Positions 44,877-53,158 are shown, counted from the stretch's first letter. The stretch: 64,000 nt of DNA from Marinilabiliales bacterium (GCA_003512955.1 DOTG01000041.1:310001-374000); one strand, 5' to 3'. Notes: generated by a model not told the origin, from the sequence alone. Program-made: numbers and translations.

Positions 44877-45437
44877 ATAGTAACACCTAAGACCCCGAGA
44901 CGCGGCTTTAATGAGAAAGATGATAAATCCGCGTTCAGAATTAATGAGGATATAAGGGTACCCCAAATACGTTTAGTGGGAGATAATATCGAAAACCCTG
45001 GTGTTTACTCAGTTAGAGAAGCTTTAAAGATAGCAGAAGAGCTTCAGCTTGATTTGGTTGAAATTTCACCTACCGCCGATCCACCCGTTTGTAAAGTAAT
45101 TGATTACAGCAAGTTCCTTTACGAGCAAAAGAAAAAGCAAAAAGAGATCAAGTCGAAAGCGAGCAAAGTTATTATTAAAGAAATCAGGTTTGGACCAAAT
45201 ACCGATGAGCATGATTTTAATTTCAAAAAGAACCATGCCATCAAGTTCCTCGATGAAGGAGCTAAATTAAAAGTATATGTTTTCTTTAAAGGGCGTTCCA
45301 TTTTATTCAAAGAGCAAGGCGAGATTTTACTGCTGCGTTTAGCTCAAGAACTCGAAGACCAAGGCAAAGTGGAACAATTACCAAAATTGGAAGGAAAACG
45401 GATGATTATGTTTATTTCACCTAAAAAGAAAAAATAA
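44877..45437 (+). CDS. infC: Translation initiation factor IF-3, AUA start
   Basis: Binds 30S, checks the start codon and keeps subunits apart. About 186 residues from ATA 44877: the N-terminal domain includes RRGFNEKD, FRINEDIRVPQIRLV; the C-terminal domain has KEIRFGPNTDEHDF. A GTG at 44976 is open too, but it would remove about 33 conserved N-terminal residues. An in-frame TAG at 44862 excludes any start further up, and between it and the conserved residues there is no ATG, GTG or TTG. The ATA is preceded by a perfect Shine-Dalgarno (AGGAGG, 44863-44868) 8 nt away. A rare start codon matches the known self-regulation of infC, where IF-3 rejects non-canonical starts. Confidence 0.9.
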   Translation: MVTPKTPRRGFNEKDDKSAFRINEDIRVPQIRLVGDNIENPGVYSVREALKIAEELQLDLVEISPTADPPVCKVIDYSKFLYEQKKKQKEIKSKASKVIIKEIRFGPNTDEHDFNFKKNHAIKFLDEGAKLKVYVFFKGRSILFKEQGEILLLRLAQELEDQGKVEQLPKLEGKRMIMFISPKKKK

Positions 45438-45461
45438 TTTGTTGGATTAAATTGAATAAGT

Positions 45462-45656
45462 ATGCCAAAAATGAAAACAAATTCCGGAGCGAAGAAACGT
45501 TTTGTGTTGACCGGAACCGGAAAAATTAAGAGAAAACACGCTTTCAAAAGTCACATTTTGACTAAAAAATCAACAAAGCGTAAACGTAATTTAACTTATT
45601 TTACTACTGTAAACAAAGCCGATATCCAGAATATCAAGCTTTGCTTAGCCATGTAG
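45462..45656 (+). CDS. rpmI: 50S ribosomal protein L35
   Basis: 64 residues, very basic, with the family opening MPKMKTNSGAKKRF and the KRKRNL block. Part of the large ribosomal subunit. It follows infC by 24 bp and precedes rplT by 84 bp, the common infC-rpmI-rplT order. Full length. Confidence 0.97.
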   Translation: MPKMKTNSGAKKRFVLTGTGKIKRKHAFKSHILTKKSTKRKRNLTYFTTVNKADIQNIKLCLAM

Positions 45657-45740
45657 TATTAATTGTTTAATCAGGAGTGAATTAGCTGAATAAGAATCCT
45701 AAAGGAGAGGATCGCTAACCATTCCATAAAAAGTAAAACT

Positions 45741-46085
45741 ATGCCAAGATCAGTAAATGCTGTAGCATCAAGAGCAAGAAGGAAAAAGATTTTAAAAATG
45801 ACCAAAGGGAACTTTGGTTCACGTGGTAATGTTTGGACGGTTGCAAAAAACACCTTTGAAAAAGGGATGCAACACGCTTATCGCGACCGTAAAACGAAGA
45901 AACGCAATTTTAGGGGACTTTGGATCCAACGTATCAATGCAGGAGCCCGTTTAAACGGAATGTCGTACTCTGTATTGATTGGCAAATTAGCTAAAGCTAA
46001 TGTGGAAATCAACCGTAAGGTTTTGGCTGATTTGGCCATGAATTACCCACAAGCTTTTGCCGCTGTTTGTAAAATAGTAAAATAA
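45741..46085 (+). CDS. rplT: 50S ribosomal protein L20
   Basis: 114 residues, basic, with RARRKKILKMTKGNFGSRGNV and the C-terminal ANVEINRKVLADLA block. It is needed early in 50S assembly and in several bacteria represses its own operon through rRNA-like mRNA folds; no such leader was identified here. A strong terminator ends the operon. Confidence 0.98.
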   Translation: MPRSVNAVASRARRKKILKMTKGNFGSRGNVWTVAKNTFEKGMQHAYRDRKTKKRNFRGLWIQRINAGARLNGMSYSVLIGKLAKANVEINRKVLADLAMNYPQAFAAVCKIVK

Positions 46086-46110
46086 AAGATTTTAGGTGAA
46101 ATATTATGAA

Positions 46111-46137
46111 AGCCATCCTACCCGGATGGCTTTTTTT
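46111..46137 (+). terminator. Terminator of the thrS-rplT operon
   Basis: An 8-bp stem (AGCCATCC with GGATGGCT), 5-nt loop and seven T. Textbook form. Confidence 0.95.
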
Positions 46138-46246
46138 GTAAAACTAAACCTGAATTTGAAAATTAAAAATCCAATTTTGTACCTGGGACATTAAATCATT
46201 GTTTTTGATTTCTTATTGAATTTCAGTTATTTAATAAAGTTTCTTT

Positions 46247-47827
46247 ATGAAAATAATTTTATTGATTCTATTAGTAATACTCTCATCAGCACTAGTTGCT
46301 CAAGATAGCCTTTTGAATCAAAAATTGTGCGAACAAAGTAAAGCGGAGTGTTTAATACCCATACGTCCGGGGATACAAGGGATACAACCGTTTTGGAATG
46401 AAAAGGCCGTTATGTTTAAATATGCTCCTTCGTTTCAGAACAACCAATCCAGCTGGATTATTCCTAATCCTAGCTATTATAGGTATGCTGCTTTTTCGTT
46501 TAAGGACAATCAATATTACATTTTTACGGCTGATTCTCCTTATGAAGCACTGACTCCTATTTGGGATAAACTGCCTGTGGGCGGGGTTTACCTCAAGGTT
46601 GAAGCGATTAGTTTGGATGAAAAAGATGCAGGGTTAGCCGGGAGCCGGTTTTTTACAAAAGCTGCCTCTTTTTGTCCACCTTACCCAAAAGCCGATTACT
46701 CCTATCAGGAAGCCCTCGAAAAAGGGTTGCAGTTCCTTTATCATCAGGAACATATTCAACATTGGATAAATGCCGGGACACCCGATCACGGGCATCATAA
46801 ACTATATTGCTATTCAGCCCTGGAAGTAGGGAGTGTTGTAAATGGGATGTTACTATACAATCGTCACTACCCAAGAAATGACACGAGCATTTCAATTGCA
46901 TGTAAGGCAGCTGATTATATTATTTTGAATGCCGAGCCCGAGGGAAGCCCGTTAGCTTTCTTCCCAAAAGTATATGAAGGGACCAATATGTTTGCCGGAA
47001 ATTATAAGGGAGAAATAATTATGACTGAACCCGCTTCGACGGGACTCAGTTTTTTAGCACTGTATGACCGGACCGGTGAAATGAAATATCTAAATTATGC
47101 TGTTCGTATTGCCGATACTTACTCCAAAACCCAGCTAGAGTCAGGTACCTGGTACATCAGAATTTATAAAGAAAACGGAATCCCTGCTTCGGAAGAATTA
47201 TGTATTCCCATAAATATTGTAAATTTTTTAACACTACTTGTCGAGAAGTATAAATTTCCAAAGTACCAAAGCGTCATGGAATCAGCACTATCGTGGATTT
47301 GGGAAAACCCAATGAAAACCTATAATTGGTCGGGCCAGTTCGAAGATGTGGCGGCTCTCAAACCCTATCAGAACTTATCAAAATATGAAGCTTCCTGGTT
47401 TGCTCAATACTTGATACGTCATTCTGAAAGCGATACCAATTATGTTGCGTTAGCCAAGGAGTTGACCGCATTTTGTGAAGACCAATTTGTGGTATGGGAA
47501 AAACCTGGGATTTACGATAACTGGGGAAATTCATCGGAACGGTGGCGCGTACCTGCGGTACTGGAGCAATATCAATGTTATGTACCTATTGATGCAAGCG
47601 TGGTTCAAATGATTCATACATTTTATTCAATTTATTTGAGGACAGATGAGCCTATTTACCTCCATAAAGCTATAGCTTTAGCTAACAGCCTGGTTAATTC
47701 GCAGCTTGATAATGGAATGATACCTACTTTCTGGGTTCCGGGATTTGAAGAGTTCTGGAATAATTGCATGGTAAGCAGTTTAACCCTGTTAGAACGGCTT
47801 ATCACTTTGGATGATTTTGAGAATTAA
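46247..47827 (+). CDS. Secreted alpha-helical toroid protein, possible glycan-active
   Basis: 526 residues. Signal peptide 1-18 ends at LVAQ. A small beta domain (about 25-135) is followed by a long all-helical region (about 150-520) whose repeated hairpins, with aromatic turns such as GTWYIRIY, PMKTYNWSGQFEDV and YDNWGNSSERWRVP, suggest an (alpha/alpha)6 toroid as in several glycoside hydrolases, lyases and epimerases. I cannot name the family or a catalytic pair. Monocistronic, no polysaccharide locus around it. Confidence 0.75.
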   Translation: MKIILLILLVILSSALVAQDSLLNQKLCEQSKAECLIPIRPGIQGIQPFWNEKAVMFKYAPSFQNNQSSWIIPNPSYYRYAAFSFKDNQYYIFTADSPYEALTPIWDKLPVGGVYLKVEAISLDEKDAGLAGSRFFTKAASFCPPYPKADYSYQEALEKGLQFLYHQEHIQHWINAGTPDHGHHKLYCYSALEVGSVVNGMLLYNRHYPRNDTSISIACKAADYIILNAEPEGSPLAFFPKVYEGTNMFAGNYKGEIIMTEPASTGLSFLALYDRTGEMKYLNYAVRIADTYSKTQLESGTWYIRIYKENGIPASEELCIPINIVNFLTLLVEKYKFPKYQSVMESALSWIWENPMKTYNWSGQFEDVAALKPYQNLSKYEASWFAQYLIRHSESDTNYVALAKELTAFCEDQFVVWEKPGIYDNWGNSSERWRVPAVLEQYQCYVPIDASVVQMIHTFYSIYLRTDEPIYLHKAIALANSLVNSQLDNGMIPTFWVPGFEEFWNNCMVSSLTLLERLITLDDFEN

Positions 47828-47866
47828 TATTTGTTTAGGCCAAAGGGAGTATTTAAATTATTAAAA

Positions 47867-47918
47867 CGATAAATATTTATCGAAAAACGATAAATTATTT
47901 TTGATAATTGATAAATAT
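47867..47918 (+). promoter_or_regulatory. Three GATAAAT boxes at 21-bp spacing
   Basis: GATAAAT starts at 47868, 47889 and 47910, so the boxes are spaced by exactly 21 bp, two helical turns. The first is part of a perfect 16-bp palindrome, CGATAAATATTTATCG (47867-47882). They lie 31-81 bp before the ATG of the DUF2975 gene. The XRE regulator encoded at the end of the cluster is the obvious candidate to bind them; this is inference. Confidence 0.6.
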
Positions 47919-47948
47919 TGTTTTTATTTGCATCAAATTATTTGTATC

Positions 47949-48581
47949 ATGAAAGGTGAAAAATTGATTTTGTGGGTAACAAGATTTCTACACTGGGGCT
48001 GGATGGTGAATCTTATCTTAGCTGGAGGTATCGTTGGATTTCAGGTGCTCAACCTTATCAAGCCGCAGAAAGACCTTTCAATGGCTTATTTGGGCAAATT
48101 CCGGATGGAAATAAACAAAGTGGGAACCATTGAAAGGGATGCAAACCGGGCAGGTATTTTTTACCTCTCGGAAAGCCCGGCGCAACCGTCCATTGTTGTG
48201 GACAACGGCTGGCACCCCTATTTTGTCCTTTTATTTTCATTAACGATATGTGGAATCACCCTTTTTTATAATTATCAATTTAAGATGTTCTTTTTCAAGA
48301 TAAATAAGACAGTCAAGGAGGGGACACTCTTTCATGGCGGTGCTGTTTTGCACCTTAACCGGACTATATGGTTTTCGATGCTTGTTTTTGCCGCTGGTTC
48401 AGTGTTAAGTGCAATCAAAGTGGTGTTTTTACCAGCCATTAGTTTTGACGGTTTTGTAGCTCATCCGGTATATGACAATTCGTTGCTGAACTTTTTTTGG
48501 TTTGCTCTGGGGATGTATGTTATTTCGCAAATTTATCAGGTGGGGCTTGGCTTAAAGCAGGAACAGGATTTGACGATTTAA
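47949..48581 (+). CDS. DUF2975 membrane protein
   Basis: About 210 residues with four predicted membrane segments (about 16-36, 90-110, 140-160, 185-203) of the DUF2975 family. These proteins are usually encoded next to a small XRE-type regulator; here the regulator is found two genes on. The N-terminus is MKGEKLILWVTRFLHWGW from ATG 47949; an upstream TTG would add an unlikely leader. Function unknown, possibly a membrane partner of the regulator. Confidence 0.85.
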   Translation: MKGEKLILWVTRFLHWGWMVNLILAGGIVGFQVLNLIKPQKDLSMAYLGKFRMEINKVGTIERDANRAGIFYLSESPAQPSIVVDNGWHPYFVLLFSLTICGITLFYNYQFKMFFFKINKTVKEGTLFHGGAVLHLNRTIWFSMLVFAAGSVLSAIKVVFLPAISFDGFVAHPVYDNSLLNFFWFALGMYVISQIYQVGLGLKQEQDLTI

Positions 48582-48615
48582 TTGACCAAATGTATTAAAG
48601 AAAGTAAGTGAAGAA

Positions 48616-49407
48616 ATGACAAGGCATAGAATTTATAAATTGGTTGAAAAAGGAGCCCATGGGTCGAAAATCAATCTGGCTTTTGACTATGCAATTATGG
48701 CTCTTATTGCACTGAATATAATTGCATTAATTCTTGAGACAATTCCTGAAATTGATGCATCAATAGGGACATTTTTACAGCTATTTGAAATTTGTTCTGT
48801 TATTATTTTTTCTATAGAATACATTTTACGGATATATGTTTCCAATTTAACCTATCCATCTTCAAGTAAAATCAAGTCTGCTTTAAAGTTCATATTTTCT
48901 CCATTTGGATTGATTGATCTACTGGCAATTCTTCCATTTTATTTGCCGTTTCTAATAAAAATAGATTTAAGATTCTTAAGAATTCTCCGAATAATGAGAT
49001 TTTTACGGATTTTTAAGATTAATCGGTATAATAATTCAATGAATTTGATTTTTTCTGTAATAAAAGAAAAAAGATTTGAATTGGCATTGACTGGATTTGT
49101 GGCATTTTTGGTATTACTCATTGCCTCTTTCTTTATGTATTATGTTGAGGGGGATGTACAATCTGATAAATTTCCCAATATACTTTCCTGTTTTTGGTGG
49201 GCAATTGCAACCTTAACAACCGTTGGTTACGGTGATGTTTACCCAATAACAGGATTAGGAAAATTGTTAAGTGGTATTATTGCTGTGCTTGGTATAGGAT
49301 TAGTTGCATTACCAACAGGACTGGTCAGCGCTGGATTTATGGATAAAATTGCTAATAAAAATAAAGGAACTAAAAAATACCCACATTGTGGAAAAGAAAT
49401 TGAATGA
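48616..49407 (+). CDS. Voltage-gated potassium channel, 6-TM Kv type
   Basis: 263 residues, six membrane segments and a pore loop. The S4 voltage sensor is RFLRILRIMRFLRIF with Arg at every third position; the selectivity filter is TTVGYGD, so it should conduct K+. S5, pore and S6 lie at about 155-240. The C-terminus ends YPHCGKEIE, which looks like half of the CPxCGKE zinc tail seen on related channels, with the first Cys replaced by Tyr. It lies 34 bp after the DUF2975 gene and 70 bp before the XRE gene, same strand. Confidence 0.93.
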   Translation: MTRHRIYKLVEKGAHGSKINLAFDYAIMALIALNIIALILETIPEIDASIGTFLQLFEICSVIIFSIEYILRIYVSNLTYPSSSKIKSALKFIFSPFGLIDLLAILPFYLPFLIKIDLRFLRILRIMRFLRIFKINRYNNSMNLIFSVIKEKRFELALTGFVAFLVLLIASFFMYYVEGDVQSDKFPNILSCFWWAIATLTTVGYGDVYPITGLGKLLSGIIAVLGIGLVALPTGLVSAGFMDKIANKNKGTKKYPHCGKEIE

Positions 49408-49479
49408 AATCTACAGCTTCTGTCAATGTATATTGATTGCACTGATTTGTGAAATTAAAAGAATAAAATAATTATAAAA

Positions 49480-49689
49480 GTGGCTATAATAGTAAATCTG
49501 GATGTAATGCTTGCCAAACGTAAGATGTCGCTCACCGAGTTATCGGAAAGGGTAGGGATTACTATTGCCAATCTTTCAGTGCTTAAGAGTGGAAAGGCCA
49601 GAGCCATCCGTTTCTCGACCTTGGAAGCCATTTGTAAAGAATTAAACTGCAAGCCGGGCGATATTCTTGATTTTGAAAATGAGTTCTAA
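49480..49689 (+). CDS. Small XRE/YozG-type helix-turn-helix regulator
   Basis: 69 residues, nearly all DNA-binding domain. It starts with GTG (AIIVNLDVML). The helix-turn-helix is SLTELSERVGITIANLSVL (about 17-35). The YozG family is the typical partner of DUF2975 membrane proteins. Probably represses the cluster via the GATAAAT boxes upstream of the DUF2975 gene, though this is inference from position. Confidence 0.9.
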   Translation: MAIIVNLDVMLAKRKMSLTELSERVGITIANLSVLKSGKARAIRFSTLEAICKELNCKPGDILDFENEF

Positions 49690-49720
49690 CAATTGAATTT
49701 AATAATACTTTTAACATACT

Positions 49721-50443
49721 ATGAACCTTGCATTAATTGGATATGGGCAAATGGGCAAAGAGATTGAAAAAATTGCCCTGGAACGAGGACATCAAATCAA
49801 GCTGATTGTTGATAAAGACAATCAGGGGGATTTGAATGAAGAAAAGCTCAGTGAGGTCGATGTGGCCATTGAATTTAGCCGCCCCGAATCGGCTTTTGAA
49901 AACTACAAAAAGTGTTTTCAATGTAAAGTGCCGGTGGTTTCAGGAACTACCGGGTGGTTGGAAAAATTACCCGAAGTGATTTCCATCTGTGAAAAAAACC
50001 AAACCGGGTTCTTTTATGCGTCAAATTTTAGCTTAGGAGTGAATCTGTTTTTTCAGTTGAACAGGCACTTGGCCAAACAGATGGCACCCTTTACCGATTA
50101 CCGCTTGCTTATGAATGAGATTCATCATATCCGAAAATTGGATGCCCCGAGCGGAACAGCAATAACATTGGCCGAAGGTATTATGGCAGAAAATCCGGTA
50201 AAGAAAAGCTGGTGCAACCACAGCTCCGAAAATAGTACAGAAATTCCTATAATCTCCTTTCGTGAAGGAGAGATCCCTGGGACACATGAAATTATTTACG
50301 ATTCCCAGGTAGATACCATCCTGATTAAGCATGAAGCCAAAAGCCGAAAGGGATTTGCACTTGGAACAGTGGTGGCTGCTGAGTTTATGCAAGGAAAAAT
50401 AGGTTTTTATGGGATGAACGATTTATTGAAACTCAATGAATAG
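49721..50443 (+). CDS. dapB: 4-hydroxy-tetrahydrodipicolinate reductase
   Basis: NAD(P)H-dependent step in lysine and diaminopimelate synthesis. 240 residues. Nucleotide-binding motif GYGQMGKEI at the N-terminus, catalytic block NEIHHIRKLDAPSGTA with the two His and Lys, and SGTTGW. It is a little shorter than the E. coli enzyme but typical for Bacteroidota. It is followed after 134 bp by the lepB genes; a common Bacteroidota order is dapB-lepB. Confidence 0.96.
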   Translation: MNLALIGYGQMGKEIEKIALERGHQIKLIVDKDNQGDLNEEKLSEVDVAIEFSRPESAFENYKKCFQCKVPVVSGTTGWLEKLPEVISICEKNQTGFFYASNFSLGVNLFFQLNRHLAKQMAPFTDYRLLMNEIHHIRKLDAPSGTAITLAEGIMAENPVKKSWCNHSSENSTEIPIISFREGEIPGTHEIIYDSQVDTILIKHEAKSRKGFALGTVVAAEFMQGKIGFYGMNDLLKLNE

Positions 50444-50505
50444 TAGATGTGAGAGCTTGAGATTTGAGACAAGAGAGAAACCAGGAATTAGAACTGAAAG
50501 AAACA
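50444..50505. repeat. Degenerate GAGATTTGAGACAAGAGA-type repeat
   Basis: Short-period purine-rich tract between dapB and lepB. It shares AGATGTGAGA and related words with the reverse complement of about 10064-10090. No coding potential. Confidence 0.45.
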
Positions 50506-50529
50506 ATTAGTATAATATTTTTGAATAGT

Positions 50530-50537
50530 TATTTTTG
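50530..50537 (+). promoter_or_regulatory. Possible -7 box of lepB
   Basis: TATTTTTG fits TAnnTTTG and lies 40 bp before the lepB ATG. No good -33 element is seen, so the site is tentative. Confidence 0.4.
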
Positions 50538-50577
50538 CAACCGGAATCAATCAGTGATTCTTTAAAAACAATTAAGA

Positions 50578-51909
50578 ATGAAAAACATCTGGAAAAATAA
50601 ATGGGTAAAATTTGGTGTGTTTGGAACCGCCTACCTATTGTGGGTAATTTGGAATACCAATTATTGGTGGTTAATTGGAATGCCCATCATTTTTGATATG
50701 TACGTTACCCAAAAAGTACATTGGGCTTTTTGGAAGAAAAAAGGGGTAGAAAAGCAGACCAAAGTAGTGGAATGGGTTGATGCAATCATCTTTGCCGTCA
50801 TTGCTGCAACACTTATCCGCACATTCTTTTTTGAAGCCTACACCATACCAACTTCCTCCATGGAAAAATCATTGTTGGTGGGCGACTATCTTTTCGTGAG
50901 CAAAAGTGCTTATGGACCCCGGAAACCCATGACACCCATCGCGTTTCCGTTTGTGCATCATTCCATGCCCATGTCAAATAATATGACCCCATCGTTCAGC
51001 GAGGTTTGGCAGCGAGACTATTTTCGGATGAAAGGCTATCGTACCATTAAAAACAACGATGTGGTGGTTTTCAACTTCCCTGAGGGTGACACGGTTTGTT
51101 TGGAAGAACAGGCTCCGAGTTATTACGATTTATGCAGACGGTTTGGCCGTGAGAATATATGGAACCGATATACGGTGGTACATCGGCCTGTTGACAAATG
51201 CGAGAACTATATTAAGCGTTGTGTGGCCATACCTGGTGATAGTTTGCAGATTGTAAACGGGCAACTTTTGATAAATGGAAAACCCCAGGATAAAGCCGGG
51301 CAAGTACAATACAATTATCATGTTGTTACCGATGGGTCGGCAATCAATCCAAAAGCTATGGAAAAATTAGGTGTTTCGCACGAAGATTTCAAAAATGGAT
51401 ACATCCAGCCGGGGTATTATCAAATTCCGATGACTGAGGAAGTGGCGGAGCGGGTCAAAACTTTTAATATTGTAAGACATGTGGAACGTGCCAATGCCGA
51501 CAGCCTGGATAGAAGCAGCCAGATATTCCCTCATGATGCCCGTTATCCCTGGAACGAAGACAATTTTGGCCCAATTTGGATTCCCAAAAAAGGAGCTACC
51601 ATTGCCTTAAACTTGGAAAACCTGCCATTCTATCAGCGCATCATTGGGCATTACGAAGGGAACCAGTTGGAGGTGGAAAACAATCAGATATTCATTAACG
51701 GTGAACCGGCTACCAGTTATACTTTTAAAATGGATTATTATTGGCTGATGGGAGATAACCGACACAATTCGCAAGATTCAAGATACTGGGGTTATGTGCC
51801 CGAAGACCATGTGGTTGGAAGGGCCTCCATGGTATGGCTATCGCTGGATAAAGACCAAAAATTTCCAAAAAGCATCCGATTTAAGAGAATGTTCCGGACC
51901 ATTCATTAA
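50578..51909 (+). CDS. lepB: Signal peptidase I, catalytically complete copy
   Basis: Cleaves Sec and Tat signal peptides at the outer face of the inner membrane. 443 residues, longer than E. coli LepB because of inserts typical for Bacteroidota. Membrane segments near 10-45 and about 65-85. Catalytic Ser94 is in PTSSMEKSL and the general base Lys213 in YIKRCVAIPGDS. The box E block is GDNRHNSQDSRYWG. It is the upstream member of a tandem pair. Confidence 0.97.
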   Translation: MKNIWKNKWVKFGVFGTAYLLWVIWNTNYWWLIGMPIIFDMYVTQKVHWAFWKKKGVEKQTKVVEWVDAIIFAVIAATLIRTFFFEAYTIPTSSMEKSLLVGDYLFVSKSAYGPRKPMTPIAFPFVHHSMPMSNNMTPSFSEVWQRDYFRMKGYRTIKNNDVVVFNFPEGDTVCLEEQAPSYYDLCRRFGRENIWNRYTVVHRPVDKCENYIKRCVAIPGDSLQIVNGQLLINGKPQDKAGQVQYNYHVVTDGSAINPKAMEKLGVSHEDFKNGYIQPGYYQIPMTEEVAERVKTFNIVRHVERANADSLDRSSQIFPHDARYPWNEDNFGPIWIPKKGATIALNLENLPFYQRIIGHYEGNQLEVENNQIFINGEPATSYTFKMDYYWLMGDNRHNSQDSRYWGYVPEDHVVGRASMVWLSLDKDQKFPKSIRFKRMFRTIH

Positions 51910-51966
51910 TTTTTAAAAAATATTCATTGGTAGGGTCATTTAGCGGCCCTGCCAATTTTTTTAACT

Positions 51967-53010
51967 ATGGCAACCAAGGAGAAAAAGAAAAAAGGGAACT
52001 CAAAAAACTCAAAGTGGATAAAGCTTGCCATTGGGGTCCTGCTCTTTCTCCTCGTCGTAAAGGGTTTGGTGCTGGAATCGGTGGTGGTTACAGATCGAAA
52101 GATGGAAAAGACGCTTTTTCCAGGTGATCTGCTGATTGTAAACAAACTAAGTTATGGGGCACGTCTGCCTATTACCTTGTTGAGTGTCCCATTTTTTCCC
52201 AACTATTATTTGGAATGGGTGACTTTACCCGTTTCACGGTTACCAGGTTTTAGTAAACCGGAACCAAATGATTTGGTGGCTTTTAACTACCCCGGGCAAC
52301 TCGATCCCCCCATTGATAAAAAGAAAATCATGATCAAGCGGTTGGTTGCCCAGCCCGGCGATTCAGTGTTAATCAGGGACAAAAAATTATTTATCAACGG
52401 AATCCCATTCAATGGACCGGCTACCTTGCAGTATAATTACCGATTGACAGCCAGTCAAAAAAAGATTGATCAGGGGTTTCTCGATTTGTACGATATTCAC
52501 GAAGGGGGAATGGTTTCTGAGCATGGGCTGTATGACTTTCCCATGACCAGGAATGTTGCCGAAGAAATCGCGCAGGATACTGATATCAAAAACTTGAGGG
52601 TTTTGAAAGACTTCCCAGGTGAAAATGTAAAATATGTTTTTCCGGTTGGATATTTTCACCACTTTAATAAAGATTTTTTTGGCCCTTTGGTGGTGCCCTA
52701 TCCGGGAATGCAAGTTTATTTAGATACCCATTCTATAGAATTGTATGCCGAAATTATTGATTTTTATGAGGGAAATGATTTGCAGGTGAAAGATTACAAA
52801 ATCTTCATTAATGGAACCGAAACAACCAATTATACCATTAAAAACGATTATTATTTTGTGATGGATGATAACCGCGACAATGCCAAAGACAGCCGCTATT
52901 GGGGGTTTTTACCAGAGGATTATATTCTGGGGAAAGCAGTGATGGTAGGTTTTTCGTGGGATAATATTAAACGGGAGGTTCGTTGGAATAGGATTTTTAA
53001 TACCTTTTAA
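51967..53010 (+). CDS. Signal peptidase I homologue with Ser-to-Lys at the active site
   Basis: 347 residues, closely related to the lepB just upstream: box C and D (IKRLVAQPGDS) and box E (DDNRDNAKDSRYWG) align. The position of the catalytic serine is Lys45 in TDRKMEKTLFPGD; the aligned motif in the first copy is TSSMEKSLLVGD. Lys124, the general base, is kept. Box E also lost its Gly (GDN to DDN). It should therefore not cleave signal peptides by the normal mechanism. It has one N-terminal membrane segment (about 18-38). It may be a non-catalytic partner of LepB or use another residue. Confidence 0.93.
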   Translation: MATKEKKKKGNSKNSKWIKLAIGVLLFLLVVKGLVLESVVVTDRKMEKTLFPGDLLIVNKLSYGARLPITLLSVPFFPNYYLEWVTLPVSRLPGFSKPEPNDLVAFNYPGQLDPPIDKKKIMIKRLVAQPGDSVLIRDKKLFINGIPFNGPATLQYNYRLTASQKKIDQGFLDLYDIHEGGMVSEHGLYDFPMTRNVAEEIAQDTDIKNLRVLKDFPGENVKYVFPVGYFHHFNKDFFGPLVVPYPGMQVYLDTHSIELYAEIIDFYEGNDLQVKDYKIFINGTETTNYTIKNDYYFVMDDNRDNAKDSRYWGFLPEDYILGKAVMVGFSWDNIKREVRWNRIFNTF

Positions 53011-53100
53011 ATTAATTGTTTAGCAATTTAGTGTCTTGTTAATCTAATAATGTCGGATGTTCAGAAATTTTATTCCCCCTTTGCTTATTACTTGGGGACA

Positions 53101-53116
53101 CCACGCCATGGCGTGG
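53101..53116. repeat. Perfect 16-bp palindrome
   Basis: CCACGCCATGGCGTGG is its own reverse complement. It stands in a gene-free region just before a second hairpin. Confidence 0.6.
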
Positions 53117-53140
53117 ACTTGTGCGCTCAATCGGAGCAAG

Positions 53141-53158
53141 TTCTCCCTTGGGGGAGAA
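53141..53158. repeat. Hairpin with 7-bp stem
   Basis: TTCTCCC and GGGAGAA around a 4-nt loop, followed by CCGAAGGGAGAGGGGG. This belongs to a GC-rich, repeat-like block (about 53075-53180) in an AT-rich gap. Confidence 0.5.

Noticed and set aside
44976..45437. infC starting at GTG 44976
   Set aside because: This would delete the conserved N-terminal part of IF-3 that is encoded directly upstream in the same frame behind a strong Shine-Dalgarno.
47867..47918. GATAAAT boxes as DnaA boxes or a replication origin
   Set aside because: They do not match TTATCCACA, no dnaA, dnaN or parAB gene is near, and position before an XRE cluster fits an operator better.
51927..52127. Open frame at the start of the second lepB in another phase
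   Set aside because: Overlaps the true start of the LepB homologue and has no conserved features.
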